The notes: generated from the sequence alone by a model not told the origin. Positions 1-6,229 are shown, counted from the stretch's first letter. The stretch: DNA of 6,229 nucleotides from DATCZS01 sp036525795 (GCA_036525795.1 DATCZS010000011.1:1-6229), one strand, 5' to 3'. Translations and numbers: made by a program.

Positions 1-2901
1 AACGTGGCGGCGCGCATGGAGCAAACCGCCCGACCCGGGACCATCCAGGTGACCGAACACACCCTGAACCTGACGCACGACGCGTTCGAGGCCGAGGATC
101 TTGGCCTGGTGGAGGTGAAGGGGAAGAGCGAGCCGATTCGAACGTTCCGGCCTGTCAGGTACGTCGGCCGGCCGACGTCCGGCCAGACGGCCGAGATCGT
201 GGGGCGGGACAGCGAGATGGCGGTGCTCGAGGACATCCACACCCGCCTTCTGGCGGGGCGGGGCTGGATCGCGTCGATCATCGCCGAGGCGGGGCTGGGC
301 AAGTCGGCCCTGGTACGGGAGTGGCGCCGCCGCGTGGGCGAGTCGGCTTCGTTGGCAGCGGAGTTCGGCGCCCCGGGGGACATCGGTTGGCTGTTCGGGG
401 CATGCCAGTCCTACGACGCCACCACCCCGTTTGCCGGCATCCGCGAGCTGCTGGGACCCTGGCTGGGGCTGGACGGCTCCGACGACTTCGCCCGTATCGA
501 ACGGGCCACCTCCGAAGTCGACGTTGCGGACGCCGCCACCTTCATCGGCTACGTCATGGGGGCGGAACTCCCAGCATCATCTCGCGAGTTCATCGAGGCT
601 CTCGCCCCGCCGGTCCTGCGGGCCCGGGCGAATGAAGCGATCAAGGCCTACCTCGCCGCCGAGGCGTCGAGACGGCCACTGCTGGTCGTCTGCGAGGATC
701 TGCACTGGGCCGATGACGCCTCGATCGACATCGTGACCGACCTGCTCGGCCTCGTCGAAGGATCACGCATCGGTCTGGCGGTTGTGATGCGCCCATACCG
801 CGACGACCCGTCGTGGCGGGTCCACGAGCGCGCCAGCCGGGACTACCACCATCGCTACCACCCCATCGAGTTGGCGCCGATGCGGCTCGACGCCTCCGCC
901 ATGCTCCTCGACGGCCTGCTGGAGGGAACACCGATCGACGATGGTGCCCGCCGCGACATCCTGGCGCGGGCGGACGGCAACCCGCTGTTTCTCGAAGAGA
1001 TCGCCAACACCGTACGACTCGGTGAAGGTGTGGCGGGGGTCCCGAGCAGCCTGTCGGGTGTCCTCACGGCGCGACTCGACAGGCTGGATGACCGCTCCCG
1101 TTTCGTGGCGCAGGTCGCGTCTGTGCTGGGAACCGAGTTCAGACGGGCAGACCTCGCGCCGCTGATCGAGGGAGCCGATGTGGATACGGCGCTGTCCGAT
1201 CTCCTCCGATCGGGGGTTCTGGTCGAAAGTCCGGTGACAGCAGATGGCCTTCGTTTCCGCCATGCCCTCGCCCACGAAGCAGCCTACGAGACCGTCCTCC
1301 TGAAGACCCGGCGCCGGCTCCATCACTCGGTGGCAGACCACCTCGTGGCCATCCGCCCGGACGATGTCGAGGAGATCGCCCGTCACCTGGTGGCTGCCGA
1401 GGATCACGAGGCTGCATTCCCGCATCTCGTCGAGGCAGGCCTGCGCGCCACCAAGGCCATGTCCCTCGCCGACGCCATCAGAGCGTTCCGCCAGGCACTC
1501 GACCACGAACCGGACGACGCCGATCCCGACCTGGTGCAGCGGGCGCATCTGGGACTCGGAGAGGCCTATGCGCTCCTGCCGGATCTGTCTGAATCGGCGG
1601 CGGCCTTCCAGCGGCTGTTCGACTACGGCGCACAGCACCACAGGCCGAACGCCCAGGTGGCGGCGCTCAACAACCTCGCGTACACCACTGCTGCGTTCGG
1701 GGGTGACCCCGCCTCGGCGCAAAGCTATCTGGCGGAAGCCCGCAGGCTCGCAGAGGAGGTCGGCGACGAACGGGGGCTGGCCGACTACCACATGAACGCC
1801 TGCATGGTCGCATCGCTGTCGGGAGATGCCCCGACCGCCGTCACCCACGACGAAGCCACAATCGACCTCGGCGACCAGCTCGGAGACGACCGGATCCGGG
1901 TGGCGGGAATCGCGAGACGGGCGATGAACCAGGTCATCGCGCTCGACCTGGACGCCGCCCAATCGTCGATCGAGCTGGCGCTGGCAGCCACCGAGGGTTC
2001 CGCCTTCGAGGTGCTGCGCGCCGAGGTTTCGATGCTGGGCCTGGGGCTCTCCAGCTTGGCCCGCGGCGACTTCCAGGAGGGGCGAGACATCATCGAGTCA
2101 CAACTCCCCGCCCTCGAGCGCTATGCCTCGTTCAACACCGCAATGGCGCATCGATTCCACGGATTCCTGCGGTACCAGGTCGGCGACCTCGAAGGGGCAA
2201 TCGCCAGCCTGGCCGCCGCCCGGCGGGTGGCACAGCATGCGGGTCAGCCGTTCGTCGACGGAACAGCGGCAGCCGGGCTGGCGGCGGTCTACGCCACGCT
2301 CGGCCGAGGAGACGAGATTCCGGCACTGCGCGAACAGATGATGGCCATGTCCACCGGGCCCCTCCCCGACCTCTACGCCAGCACTGCCTGGGCCGATCTC
2401 GGAACGGCCGAACTCATGGGCGGTGACTCCCTGGCAGCCGAGGAATCGTTCAATCGGGGACTGGCGACATCTTCGATCACGCAGTTCCTCGAGCGAACGC
2501 GATTGCTCGCCGGCCTGGCGCTGTCGCTCATCGACCAGGGCGACCTCGAACGCGCCGACACGCTGTTGCAGGAAGGGCGGGAGTTCGCGGCAGCACACTC
2601 ATTCCGGGCCTCTGACGCCCTGCTCGACCACGTCGAAGGCGAGCTGCATGCAGCTGCGGGGAGGCGGGCAGAGGCAGCGGCGGCGTTCGCACGGTCGGTC
2701 CAGCTGGCCGAACGGCGCGGGCAGCGCCTCCAGTTGGCGGCGGCAGCCCGCTCGCTGGCGGGGGTCTCCGACGACCCGGCTCCCCATCTCGACCTCGCCC
2801 ACCGCGTCGTCGAGGAGCTGGCCGGCGAGATCGTCGACGAGGACCTGCGCACCTCGTTCGTCGGCCACTGGGCCGCTCCCATTCGCCTGGCGTCGGCCTG
2901 A
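1..2901 (+). CDS. Class III nucleotide cyclase–AAA ATPase–TPR signalling protein (5' partial)
   Basis: Predicted multidomain signalling protein whose start lies left of the window; the GTG at base 4 is an internal Val codon. Residue numbers count that Val as 1. The first bases encode N-V-A-A-R, matching the class III adenylate/guanylate cyclase N-x3-R pair that stabilises the transition state. The usual end of that domain follows (EDLGLVEVKGKSEPIRTF, about 31–48). Next is an AAA_16/STAND-like ATPase: Walker A A94-E-A-G-L-G-K100-S101, where family members normally have Gly at 94; Walker B LLVVCEDLHWAD (226–237); then GNPLFLEEI (325–333) and FRHALAHEAAYETVL (418–432), both typical of this family. 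Residues about 510–920 are Ala/Leu-rich helical repeats resembling TPRs, ending in the LRTSF motif near 948–952. No transmembrane segment is visible, so it is probably cytoplasmic. The likely role is making cAMP or cGMP under control of the ATPase/TPR sensor; the ligand is unknown. Domain class is secure, physiological role is not. Confidence 0.9.
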   Translation, partial: NVAARMEQTARPGTIQVTEHTLNLTHDAFEAEDLGLVEVKGKSEPIRTFRPVRYVGRPTSGQTAEIVGRDSEMAVLEDIHTRLLAGRGWIASIIAEAGLGKSALVREWRRRVGESASLAAEFGAPGDIGWLFGACQSYDATTPFAGIRELLGPWLGLDGSDDFARIERATSEVDVADAATFIGYVMGAELPASSREFIEALAPPVLRARANEAIKAYLAAEASRRPLLVVCEDLHWADDASIDIVTDLLGLVEGSRIGLAVVMRPYRDDPSWRVHERASRDYHHRYHPIELAPMRLDASAMLLDGLLEGTPIDDGARRDILARADGNPLFLEEIANTVRLGEGVAGVPSSLSGVLTARLDRLDDRSRFVAQVASVLGTEFRRADLAPLIEGADVDTALSDLLRSGVLVESPVTADGLRFRHALAHEAAYETVLLKTRRRLHHSVADHLVAIRPDDVEEIARHLVAAEDHEAAFPHLVEAGLRATKAMSLADAIRAFRQALDHEPDDADPDLVQRAHLGLGEAYALLPDLSESAAAFQRLFDYGAQHHRPNAQVAALNNLAYTTAAFGGDPASAQSYLAEARRLAEEVGDERGLADYHMNACMVASLSGDAPTAVTHDEATIDLGDQLGDDRIRVAGIARRAMNQVIALDLDAAQSSIELALAATEGSAFEVLRAEVSMLGLGLSSLARGDFQEGRDIIESQLPALERYASFNTAMAHRFHGFLRYQVGDLEGAIASLAAARRVAQHAGQPFVDGTAAAGLAAVYATLGRGDEIPALREQMMAMSTGPLPDLYASTAWADLGTAELMGGDSLAAEESFNRGLATSSITQFLERTRLLAGLALSLIDQGDLERADTLLQEGREFAAAHSFRASDALLDHVEGELHAAAGRRAEAAAAFARSVQLAERRGQRLQLAAAARSLAGVSDDPAPHLDLAHRVVEELAGEIVDEDLRTSFVGHWAAPIRLASA

Positions 2902-2946
2902 AGTCGCTCATCAGCCCGACCGGCGGATGGCATCCCTTTCCATCTC

Positions 2947-2952
2947 TAGGCT
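2947..2952 (+). promoter_or_regulatory. Probable −10 box of a leaderless promoter for the amidohydrolase
   Basis: TAGGCT fits the actinobacterial −10 consensus TAnnnT and is followed by six bases (GAACCC) and then the GTG start at 2959. This places the expected transcription start on or next to the start codon. There is no purine-rich Shine–Dalgarno sequence before that GTG, which supports a leaderless mRNA. No convincing −35 element is seen about 17 bp upstream. The assignment rests on pattern and spacing only. Confidence 0.55.
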
Positions 2953-2958
2953 GAACCC

Positions 2959-4122
2959 GTGACGACAGTGTTTCGACATGCCGCCGTGGCGGATGCCACC
3001 ACAGCGGATCTGCGACTCGACCAGTCGCTGGTCGTGGACCGGGGCCGCATCACCTGGATGGGCCACGACGAGGAGATGCCCGCACCCCCGTCCGAGGCAA
3101 AGGTGATCGATGCCGGCGGCGCCACCGTCGTGCCCGGCATGGTCGACGCCCACAGCCACACCGTGTTGCCAGGGGGCTCGCACTGGATCGCCCGGGGCGA
3201 CGACCCGACCGAGGAGCTCCTGGCGGTGGCGGAGGAGAACGGCGAGATCGCCTTCCGCGCCGGGACCAGGTGGTTTCGCGACGTCGGCTCGCCTCGTCGT
3301 GATGACGCGGCGCTCGCCCTTCGCGTCCGGGACGCCTGGGTCGGTCGAAGCGACCGGCCCTATGTACGCGCCGCCGGCACCTGGGTGGCCCGAACCGGGG
3401 TGCTCCCGCCCACCCTTGCCATAGAGGCGTCGGACGCCGACGAACTGGCGGCCTCGGTCGAACAGCAGGCGGAGGAAGGTGCCGACCTGATCAAGCTCTA
3501 CCTGGACGGTCCCGACCCGGAGACGTCTCCGTGGACCGCCGACGAGGTTGCGAGGGCGGTGGCGATCGCCCAGCGGTACCGGATCAGGGTCACCGCCCAC
3601 GCCACCACCCTTCCGGGGATCAGGGCCGCCATCGCCGGCGGCGTGTTCTGTATCGAGCACGGCTTCCGTCTCGACGCAGACGCGGCGGCGGAGATGGCCC
3701 GACGAGGGACGTTCCTCGTCCCGACCCTCGGAGTGTGGGCGTCGTGGGAGACGTTCGGGTCGACCACCACCATCGAGCGGTTCACCACGGACGAACGCAG
3801 GACCATGATGGCCGAAGGCCGGGAGGCCTCGTACGAGAGCGTCAGGCTGGCGGCCGCGGCAGGGGTGCGGATGGCCGCCGGGACCGACTTCGGTGGAGGC
3901 TCGCTGCGCGCCAATCACCTGGCGTGGGAAGTCGAGTGCCTGGTCGCGGCCGGTCTGGAGCCATGGCAGGCCCTGGCCGCCGCCACCTGGGTGGGAGGCG
4001 ACCTCCTGGGTGAGCCCGGTGCAGGCCGCCTCGCGGTGGGCGGACCGGCGGACTTCTTCCTGGTCCACGGCAACCCGCTCGACGACCCTGCGGCCCTGTG
4101 GCGGGTGTGGAAGGTCGTCTGA
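2959..4122 (+). CDS. Metal-dependent amidohydrolase (imidazolonepropionase/dipeptidase-like)
   Basis: Complete 387-residue enzyme of the amidohydrolase superfamily (COG1228-like branch, which includes imidazolonepropionase-like and Xaa-Pro/Xaa-Arg dipeptidase-like enzymes). All expected metal and catalytic positions are visible: H65-S-H67 in VDAHSHT at the end of the first barrel strand, K179 in DLIKLYLDG (a candidate carboxylated bridging lysine), H214 in VTAHA, H234 in CIEHG, and D310 in AAGTDFGG. Residues 1–60 and about 350–387 form the small beta-sandwich that flanks the TIM barrel, including GRLAVGGPADFFLV. No signal peptide or membrane helix is seen, so it is cytoplasmic. It likely hydrolyses an amide, cyclic amide or peptide bond; the substrate cannot be read from the sequence. 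The GTG at 2959 is chosen because it starts the conserved beta-sandwich and sits six bases after TAGGCT. It faces the endonuclease III gene across 12 bp. Confidence 0.9.
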   Translation: MTTVFRHAAVADATTADLRLDQSLVVDRGRITWMGHDEEMPAPPSEAKVIDAGGATVVPGMVDAHSHTVLPGGSHWIARGDDPTEELLAVAEENGEIAFRAGTRWFRDVGSPRRDDAALALRVRDAWVGRSDRPYVRAAGTWVARTGVLPPTLAIEASDADELAASVEQQAEEGADLIKLYLDGPDPETSPWTADEVARAVAIAQRYRIRVTAHATTLPGIRAAIAGGVFCIEHGFRLDADAAAEMARRGTFLVPTLGVWASWETFGSTTTIERFTTDERRTMMAEGREASYESVRLAAAAGVRMAAGTDFGGGSLRANHLAWEVECLVAAGLEPWQALAAATWVGGDLLGEPGAGRLAVGGPADFFLVHGNPLDDPAALWRVWKVV

Positions 4123-4134
4123 CCGGCGGACGGA

Positions 4135-4776
4135 TCAGCGCCCCGAACGCTGCCGCTTCTTCGTGGCGGCCCACGAGCAGATGGGGCAGGTGGTCAGGTC
4201 GTGGCGGAGGGCAGGGCAGTGTTCCCTGCCGAAGGAGATGATCTGAAGGTGGCGGCGGCCCCACGTGTCCTCGGGGAACACCGCCTTCAGGTCGCGCTCG
4301 GTCTGTTCGACGCTGGTGCCACTGGACAGTCCCCACCGGGCGGCGAGCCGGTGGACGTGGGTGTCGACCGGGAAGGCGGGCAGCCCGAATGCCTGGGCCA
4401 TGACGACGCCGGCCGTCTTGTGCCCGACCCCCGCGAGCGATTCGAGGAAGTCCCAATCGGGGATGACCTCACCTCCCCCATCGAGGATCTGGTTGGCCGC
4501 CCGCCACAGGTTCCTGGCCTTGGTCGGGGCGAGTCCGATCTCGCGGATGATCGCAAGGATCTGCTCCTCCCCCAACGCCGCCATCTTCTCGGGGGTGTCT
4601 GCGAGCGCAAACAGCCGGGGCGTCACCTGGTTCACCTTGGCGTCTGTGGTCTGCGCCGACAGCGCAACCGCCACCAACAGGGTGTAGGGGTCCCGGTGCT
4701 CTAAGGGTATGGGCTGTTCCGGATAGAGATCGTCGAGGATCTCCCCGATCCGCTCCGCCTTCTCGCTCCGTTTCAC
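4135..4776 (-). CDS. nth: Endonuclease III, DNA glycosylase/AP lyase
   Basis: Base-excision repair enzyme that removes oxidised pyrimidines and cleaves at abasic sites. The predicted 213 residues match the usual size (E. coli Nth is 211). The helix-hairpin-helix is LAGVGHKTAGVV (114–125) with catalytic Lys120, followed by FPVDTH with catalytic Asp138; both fall at the same numbers as in E. coli. LSAQTTDAKVNQ (39–50) is the conserved N-terminal region. The C-terminal cluster region is unusual: C187-x9-C197-x2-C200 and no fourth cysteine, where E. coli has C-x6-C-x2-C-x5-C. The protein has no other cysteine. The GTG at 4776 is chosen because it begins the conserved region and lies seven bases after a TACCGT box. 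The frame stays open to 5076, but that stretch is low-complexity Arg/Pro and overlaps the opposite-strand gene. A GTG at 4785 is a weaker alternative that overlaps the −10 box. No operon partner is seen. Confidence 0.93.
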   Translation of the reverse strand: MKRSEKAERIGEILDDLYPEQPIPLEHRDPYTLLVAVALSAQTTDAKVNQVTPRLFALADTPEKMAALGEEQILAIIREIGLAPTKARNLWRAANQILDGGGEVIPDWDFLESLAGVGHKTAGVVMAQAFGLPAFPVDTHVHRLAARWGLSSGTSVEQTERDLKAVFPEDTWGRRHLQIISFGREHCPALRHDLTTCPICSWAATKKRQRSGR

Positions 4777-4783
4777 GCCGGGC

Positions 4784-4789
4784 ACGGTA
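4784..4789 (-). promoter_or_regulatory. Probable −10 box of a leaderless promoter for nth
   Basis: Read on the minus strand this is TACCGT, matching TAnnnT, followed by seven bases (GCCCGGC) and the GTG start at 4776. The region just upstream of the GTG has no Shine–Dalgarno sequence. The geometry matches the box before the amidohydrolase gene, which strengthens both calls. No clear −35 element is visible in the GC-rich sequence upstream. Confidence 0.5.
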
Positions 4790-4857
4790 CCGGGGATCGC
4801 CGGCGGCCGCGGGGGCCGTCCTACCGCCCGCTCCGAGCCGGTCCCCAGGTCGATAGG

Positions 4858-4863
4858 TACGCT
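4858..4863 (+). promoter_or_regulatory. Possible −10 box for the small membrane protein gene
   Basis: TACGCT fits TAnnnT and would place transcription start near 4870, giving a short leader of about 23 nt that contains the GGAGG ribosome binding site before the ATG at 4893. An overlapping TAGGTA (4854–4859) is an alternative. No good −35 is seen. It lies in the 116-bp divergent spacer (4777–4892) shared with nth, where each direction needs its own promoter. Confidence 0.3.
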
Positions 4864-4883
4864 CGGCAGAGGAGACGAGACGT

Positions 4884-4890
4884 GGAGGTG
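4884..4890 (+). promoter_or_regulatory. Strong Shine–Dalgarno site for the small membrane protein
   Basis: GGAGGTG lies four bases after GGAGG's last G from the ATG at 4893 (GGAGG at 4884–4888, then TGAG). It closely matches the anti-Shine–Dalgarno complement. It fixes the start codon of this gene and contrasts with the two neighbouring genes that appear to have no leader, so the window shows both initiation modes. Confidence 0.75.
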
Positions 4891-4892
4891 AG

Positions 4893-5267
4893 ATGAACGA
4901 TCCGATCCTTTCGTTGCGGGTGTGGAGCTACTACGTCCTCGGGTTGGGATTGGCGCTCTTTTCGATCCCCAACGTGGTCTTCGACATCTTCGGCATCGCC
5001 ACCACAGACGAGGTATGGATCCGGGTGGCGGGACTGGTGGTGGTCGCGCTGGGGATCGTGTACGCAGCCGGCGCACGGGCCGGTCACGTCGGTGCGGTTC
5101 GCGCCAGCGTCAACGCTCGGGCCGTGGCCGTGATCGGCCTGGTCGGCCTCTGGATCACCGGCGGCCCATGGCAGTTGCTCCTCTTCGCCGTCGTCGACGT
5201 CCTGGGCACGGCGTGGTCGTGGAGCGCGCTCCGGTCGGCGTCGACCAAGCCGGCCCCCGTCAGCTGA
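4893..5267 (+). CDS. Small four-helix integral membrane protein of unknown function
   Basis: A 124-residue hydrophobic protein with four probable transmembrane segments at about 10–33, 42–61, 77–90 and 92–111, joined by short loops. The N-terminus is short and polar (MNDPILSLRV). The first loop carries a PNVVFDIFG segment followed by TTDEVWIRVAG, and Arg residues between helices 2 and 3 (ARAGHVGAVRASVNAR) suggest that loop is cytoplasmic by the positive-inside rule. No catalytic motif, metal site or cysteine is visible. A strong Shine–Dalgarno site and the ATG make the start secure. The last five codons and the stop lie in copy 1 of a 19-bp tandem duplication, and the gene converges on the dehydrogenase 11 bp downstream. 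The pattern recalls small uncharacterised membrane proteins common in bacteria, but I cannot name a family or function. Confidence 0.8.
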   Translation: MNDPILSLRVWSYYVLGLGLALFSIPNVVFDIFGIATTDEVWIRVAGLVVVALGIVYAAGARAGHVGAVRASVNARAVAVIGLVGLWITGGPWQLLLFAVVDVLGTAWSWSALRSASTKPAPVS

Positions 5268-5286
5268 GCCGGCCCCCGTCAGCTGA
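5249..5286. repeat. Perfect 19-bp tandem duplication at a convergent gene junction
   Basis: The unit GCCGGCCCCCGTCAGCTGA occurs at 5249–5267 and again, with no gap or mismatch, at 5268–5286. Copy 1 encodes the C-terminus and TGA stop of the membrane protein on the plus strand. Copy 2 carries the TGA stop and penultimate codons of the dehydrogenase on the minus strand. The end of each unit, TCAGCTGA, is its own reverse complement, so it supplies a stop on both strands. With only one copy the two genes would still be complete but would overlap by 8 bp at their stops. Confidence 0.95.
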
Positions 5287-5287
5287 C
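5259..5287. terminator. Possible bidirectional stem-loop between convergent genes
   Basis: Because each repeat copy ends in the palindrome TCAGCTGA, the two copies can pair with each other: GTCAGCTGA (5259–5267) with TCAGCTGAC (5279–5287), a 9-bp stem with an 11-nt GC-rich loop (5268–5278). It lies where both converging transcripts need to end and would look similar on either strand. There is no U-tract on either side, so it is not a classical intrinsic terminator; it could be incidental to the duplication. Confidence 0.3.
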
Positions 5288-6229
5288 CCGCATCAGCACC
5301 TTGAGCGACGAGGGCTGGTCCACCAGCTGGAATGCCCGCGGACCGTCTTCGAGGGCCAGGACATGGGACACGATCGGCTCGAGCCGGAGGGTGCCGGCCG
5401 CAGCCAGACCGACCGCGGCGGCGTAGTCGCCCGCCACGGCGGCCCGCGGGTGACGGAGGGTCAGTTCCTTCTTGGAGAGCTGGTGGGAGGGCAGCCCTTG
5501 ATCTCCGGAGGGGATCGACCCGTAGGCGAGGATGGTTCCTCCGATCCCCACCAGCTCGATCGCCTGAGCCAGTGTGGGGGCGGTTCCCACCGCCTCCACC
5601 ACCAGTTCGGGTCCCCGACCATCGGTGACATCGGTGAGCACCCGGACCGCGTCCGCCGGCTCGGCCGCCGCGGTCGCTCCCAGCCGGAGGGCCAGATCAC
5701 GTTTCCACTCGGATCGAGTGATTCCGACCACTCGCACGCCCCGCTCGGTGAGCAGCTGGGACAGGAGCTGGCCGGCCACGCCCAGACCGATGACGGCGGC
5801 CACCTGGCCGGGAAACGGGGCGATCCGCCGGATGGCGTGGACGCAGGTGCCCAGCACCTGCAACAGCCCGGCCGCCTCGACCGACATGCCTGAGGGGACG
5901 GCGATCAGCCGGTGGGACGGTATCGCCACCAGCTCTGTGAAGACTCCGTCGACATCGCGGCCCATCAGGCCTCCGTTGCGGCAGAGATTGGTGCGACCGT
6001 CCAGGCACAGGTCGCACCAACCGCACGAGAACGCCGGGTCGATCAGCACGGTGGTCCCGGGGCCATGGGGTGTTCCGGGCGGGGCGGACACCACCTCTCC
6101 CACCGCCTCGTGACCGAGGATCCGCGGGTGGGCGATTCGCACCTTGCCGGCGAGCATCTTGAGGTCGCTGCCGCAGATGCCGGCCTGGCGCACCCGCACC
6201 AGGGTCTCGGCGGAACCGGACGGCTCGGG
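5279..6229 (-). CDS. Zinc-dependent medium-chain alcohol dehydrogenase (5' partial)
   Basis: NAD(P)-dependent oxidoreductase of the zinc MDR superfamily, nearest in pattern to threonine/sorbitol-type dehydrogenases. The frame is open to the window edge and reads PEPSGSAETLVRVRQAGICGSD, so the GTG at 6199 is internal; about 25–30 N-terminal residues are missing. Counting from the edge codon, catalytic-zinc ligands are C19 (GICGSD) and H40-E41 (GHE); the structural zinc site is C69-x2-C72-x2-C75-x7-C83. The Rossmann motif is GLGVAG (148–153). After the second strand comes GITRSEW (T171-R172), not the Asp common in NAD-preferring enzymes, which hints at NADP. Where related enzymes often have a Glu or Asp zinc ligand (as in EP-type motifs), this protein has Q124 in LLQVLGTCVHA. 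Cytoplasmic; substrate unknown. Its stop lies in copy 2 of the 19-bp tandem duplication. Confidence 0.9.
   Translation of the reverse strand, partial: PEPSGSAETLVRVRQAGICGSDLKMLAGKVRIAHPRILGHEAVGEVVSAPPGTPHGPGTTVLIDPAFSCGWCDLCLDGRTNLCRNGGLMGRDVDGVFTELVAIPSHRLIAVPSGMSVEAAGLLQVLGTCVHAIRRIAPFPGQVAAVIGLGVAGQLLSQLLTERGVRVVGITRSEWKRDLALRLGATAAAEPADAVRVLTDVTDGRGPELVVEAVGTAPTLAQAIELVGIGGTILAYGSIPSGDQGLPSHQLSKKELTLRHPRAAVAGDYAAAVGLAAAGTLRLEPIVSHVLALEDGPRAFQLVDQPSSLKVLMRVS

Noticed and set aside
763..1962. Long open frame (399 codons) on the minus strand inside the cyclase/ATPase gene
   Set aside because: It lies wholly opposite a gene with clear domains; its translation is Arg/Gly/Val-rich without any family motif. 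High GC with few stop codons explains it.
2926..2937. Near-palindrome GGATGGCATCC between the first two genes, considered as a terminator
   Set aside because: Only a one-base centre, so a real hairpin would have a three-base-pair stem; no U-tract.
2911..4068. 385-codon open frame on the minus strand opposite the amidohydrolase
   Set aside because: The plus-strand frame has all amidohydrolase catalytic residues; the minus frame has none of any family and is a codon-bias shadow.
4123..4134. 12-bp convergent gap between the amidohydrolase and nth, checked for a terminator
   Set aside because: No stable inverted repeat or T-tract is visible in or beside it.
4777..5076. N-terminal extension of the nth frame by up to 100 residues
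   Set aside because: The extension is low-complexity Arg/Pro/Ser, overlaps the divergent membrane protein gene and its promoter, and lies upstream of a good −10 box.
4922..5893. 323-codon plus-strand open frame crossing the membrane protein and dehydrogenase
   Set aside because: It overlaps two supported genes in other frames and is Arg/Gly/His-rich with no motif.
1..6229. Possible multi-gene novel system or defence island
   Set aside because: The genes belong to unrelated housekeeping or signalling families, alternate in strand, and show separate promoters; no shared partner, mobile element or repeat array was found.

Overview
The window is about 6.2 kb of very GC-rich, densely coding DNA with five protein genes. 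Two of them run off the window edges. GTG starts, strong G/C bias at third codon positions, and TAnnnT boxes placed 6–7 nt before a start codon (a leaderless-transcript layout) fit a high-GC actinobacterium. A cyclase/ATPase/TPR signalling protein next to scattered metabolic genes would suit an uncultured Acidimicrobiia-type lineage, but that placement is inference. No rRNA, tRNA, CRISPR array, insertion sequence or phage gene was seen.

Layout. Bases 1–2901 (+) hold the 3' part of a large signalling protein: the end of a class III nucleotide cyclase domain, a STAND/AAA-type ATPase module, and a long TPR-like helical region. After a 57-bp gap with a probable leaderless promoter comes a complete metal-dependent amidohydrolase (2959–4122, +). 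It converges, with a 12-bp gap, on an endonuclease III gene (4135–4776, −) that also looks leaderless. A 116-bp divergent spacer separates that gene from a small four-helix membrane protein (4893–5267, +). This last gene converges with a zinc-dependent medium-chain alcohol dehydrogenase (5279–6229, −) whose N-terminus lies beyond the right edge.

The genes do not form an obvious pathway. They alternate in strand and each appears to be its own transcription unit: signalling, hydrolysis of an unknown amide or peptide substrate, base-excision repair, an unknown membrane function, and NAD(P)-dependent redox. I see no convincing new multi-gene system.

The most distinctive features are: a perfect 19-bp tandem duplication exactly at the junction of the last two genes, each copy carrying a palindrome that gives a stop codon on both strands; an endonuclease III with only three C-terminal cysteines; a Walker A motif whose first glycine is alanine; and a dehydrogenase with glutamine where a catalytic-zinc carboxylate is often found.
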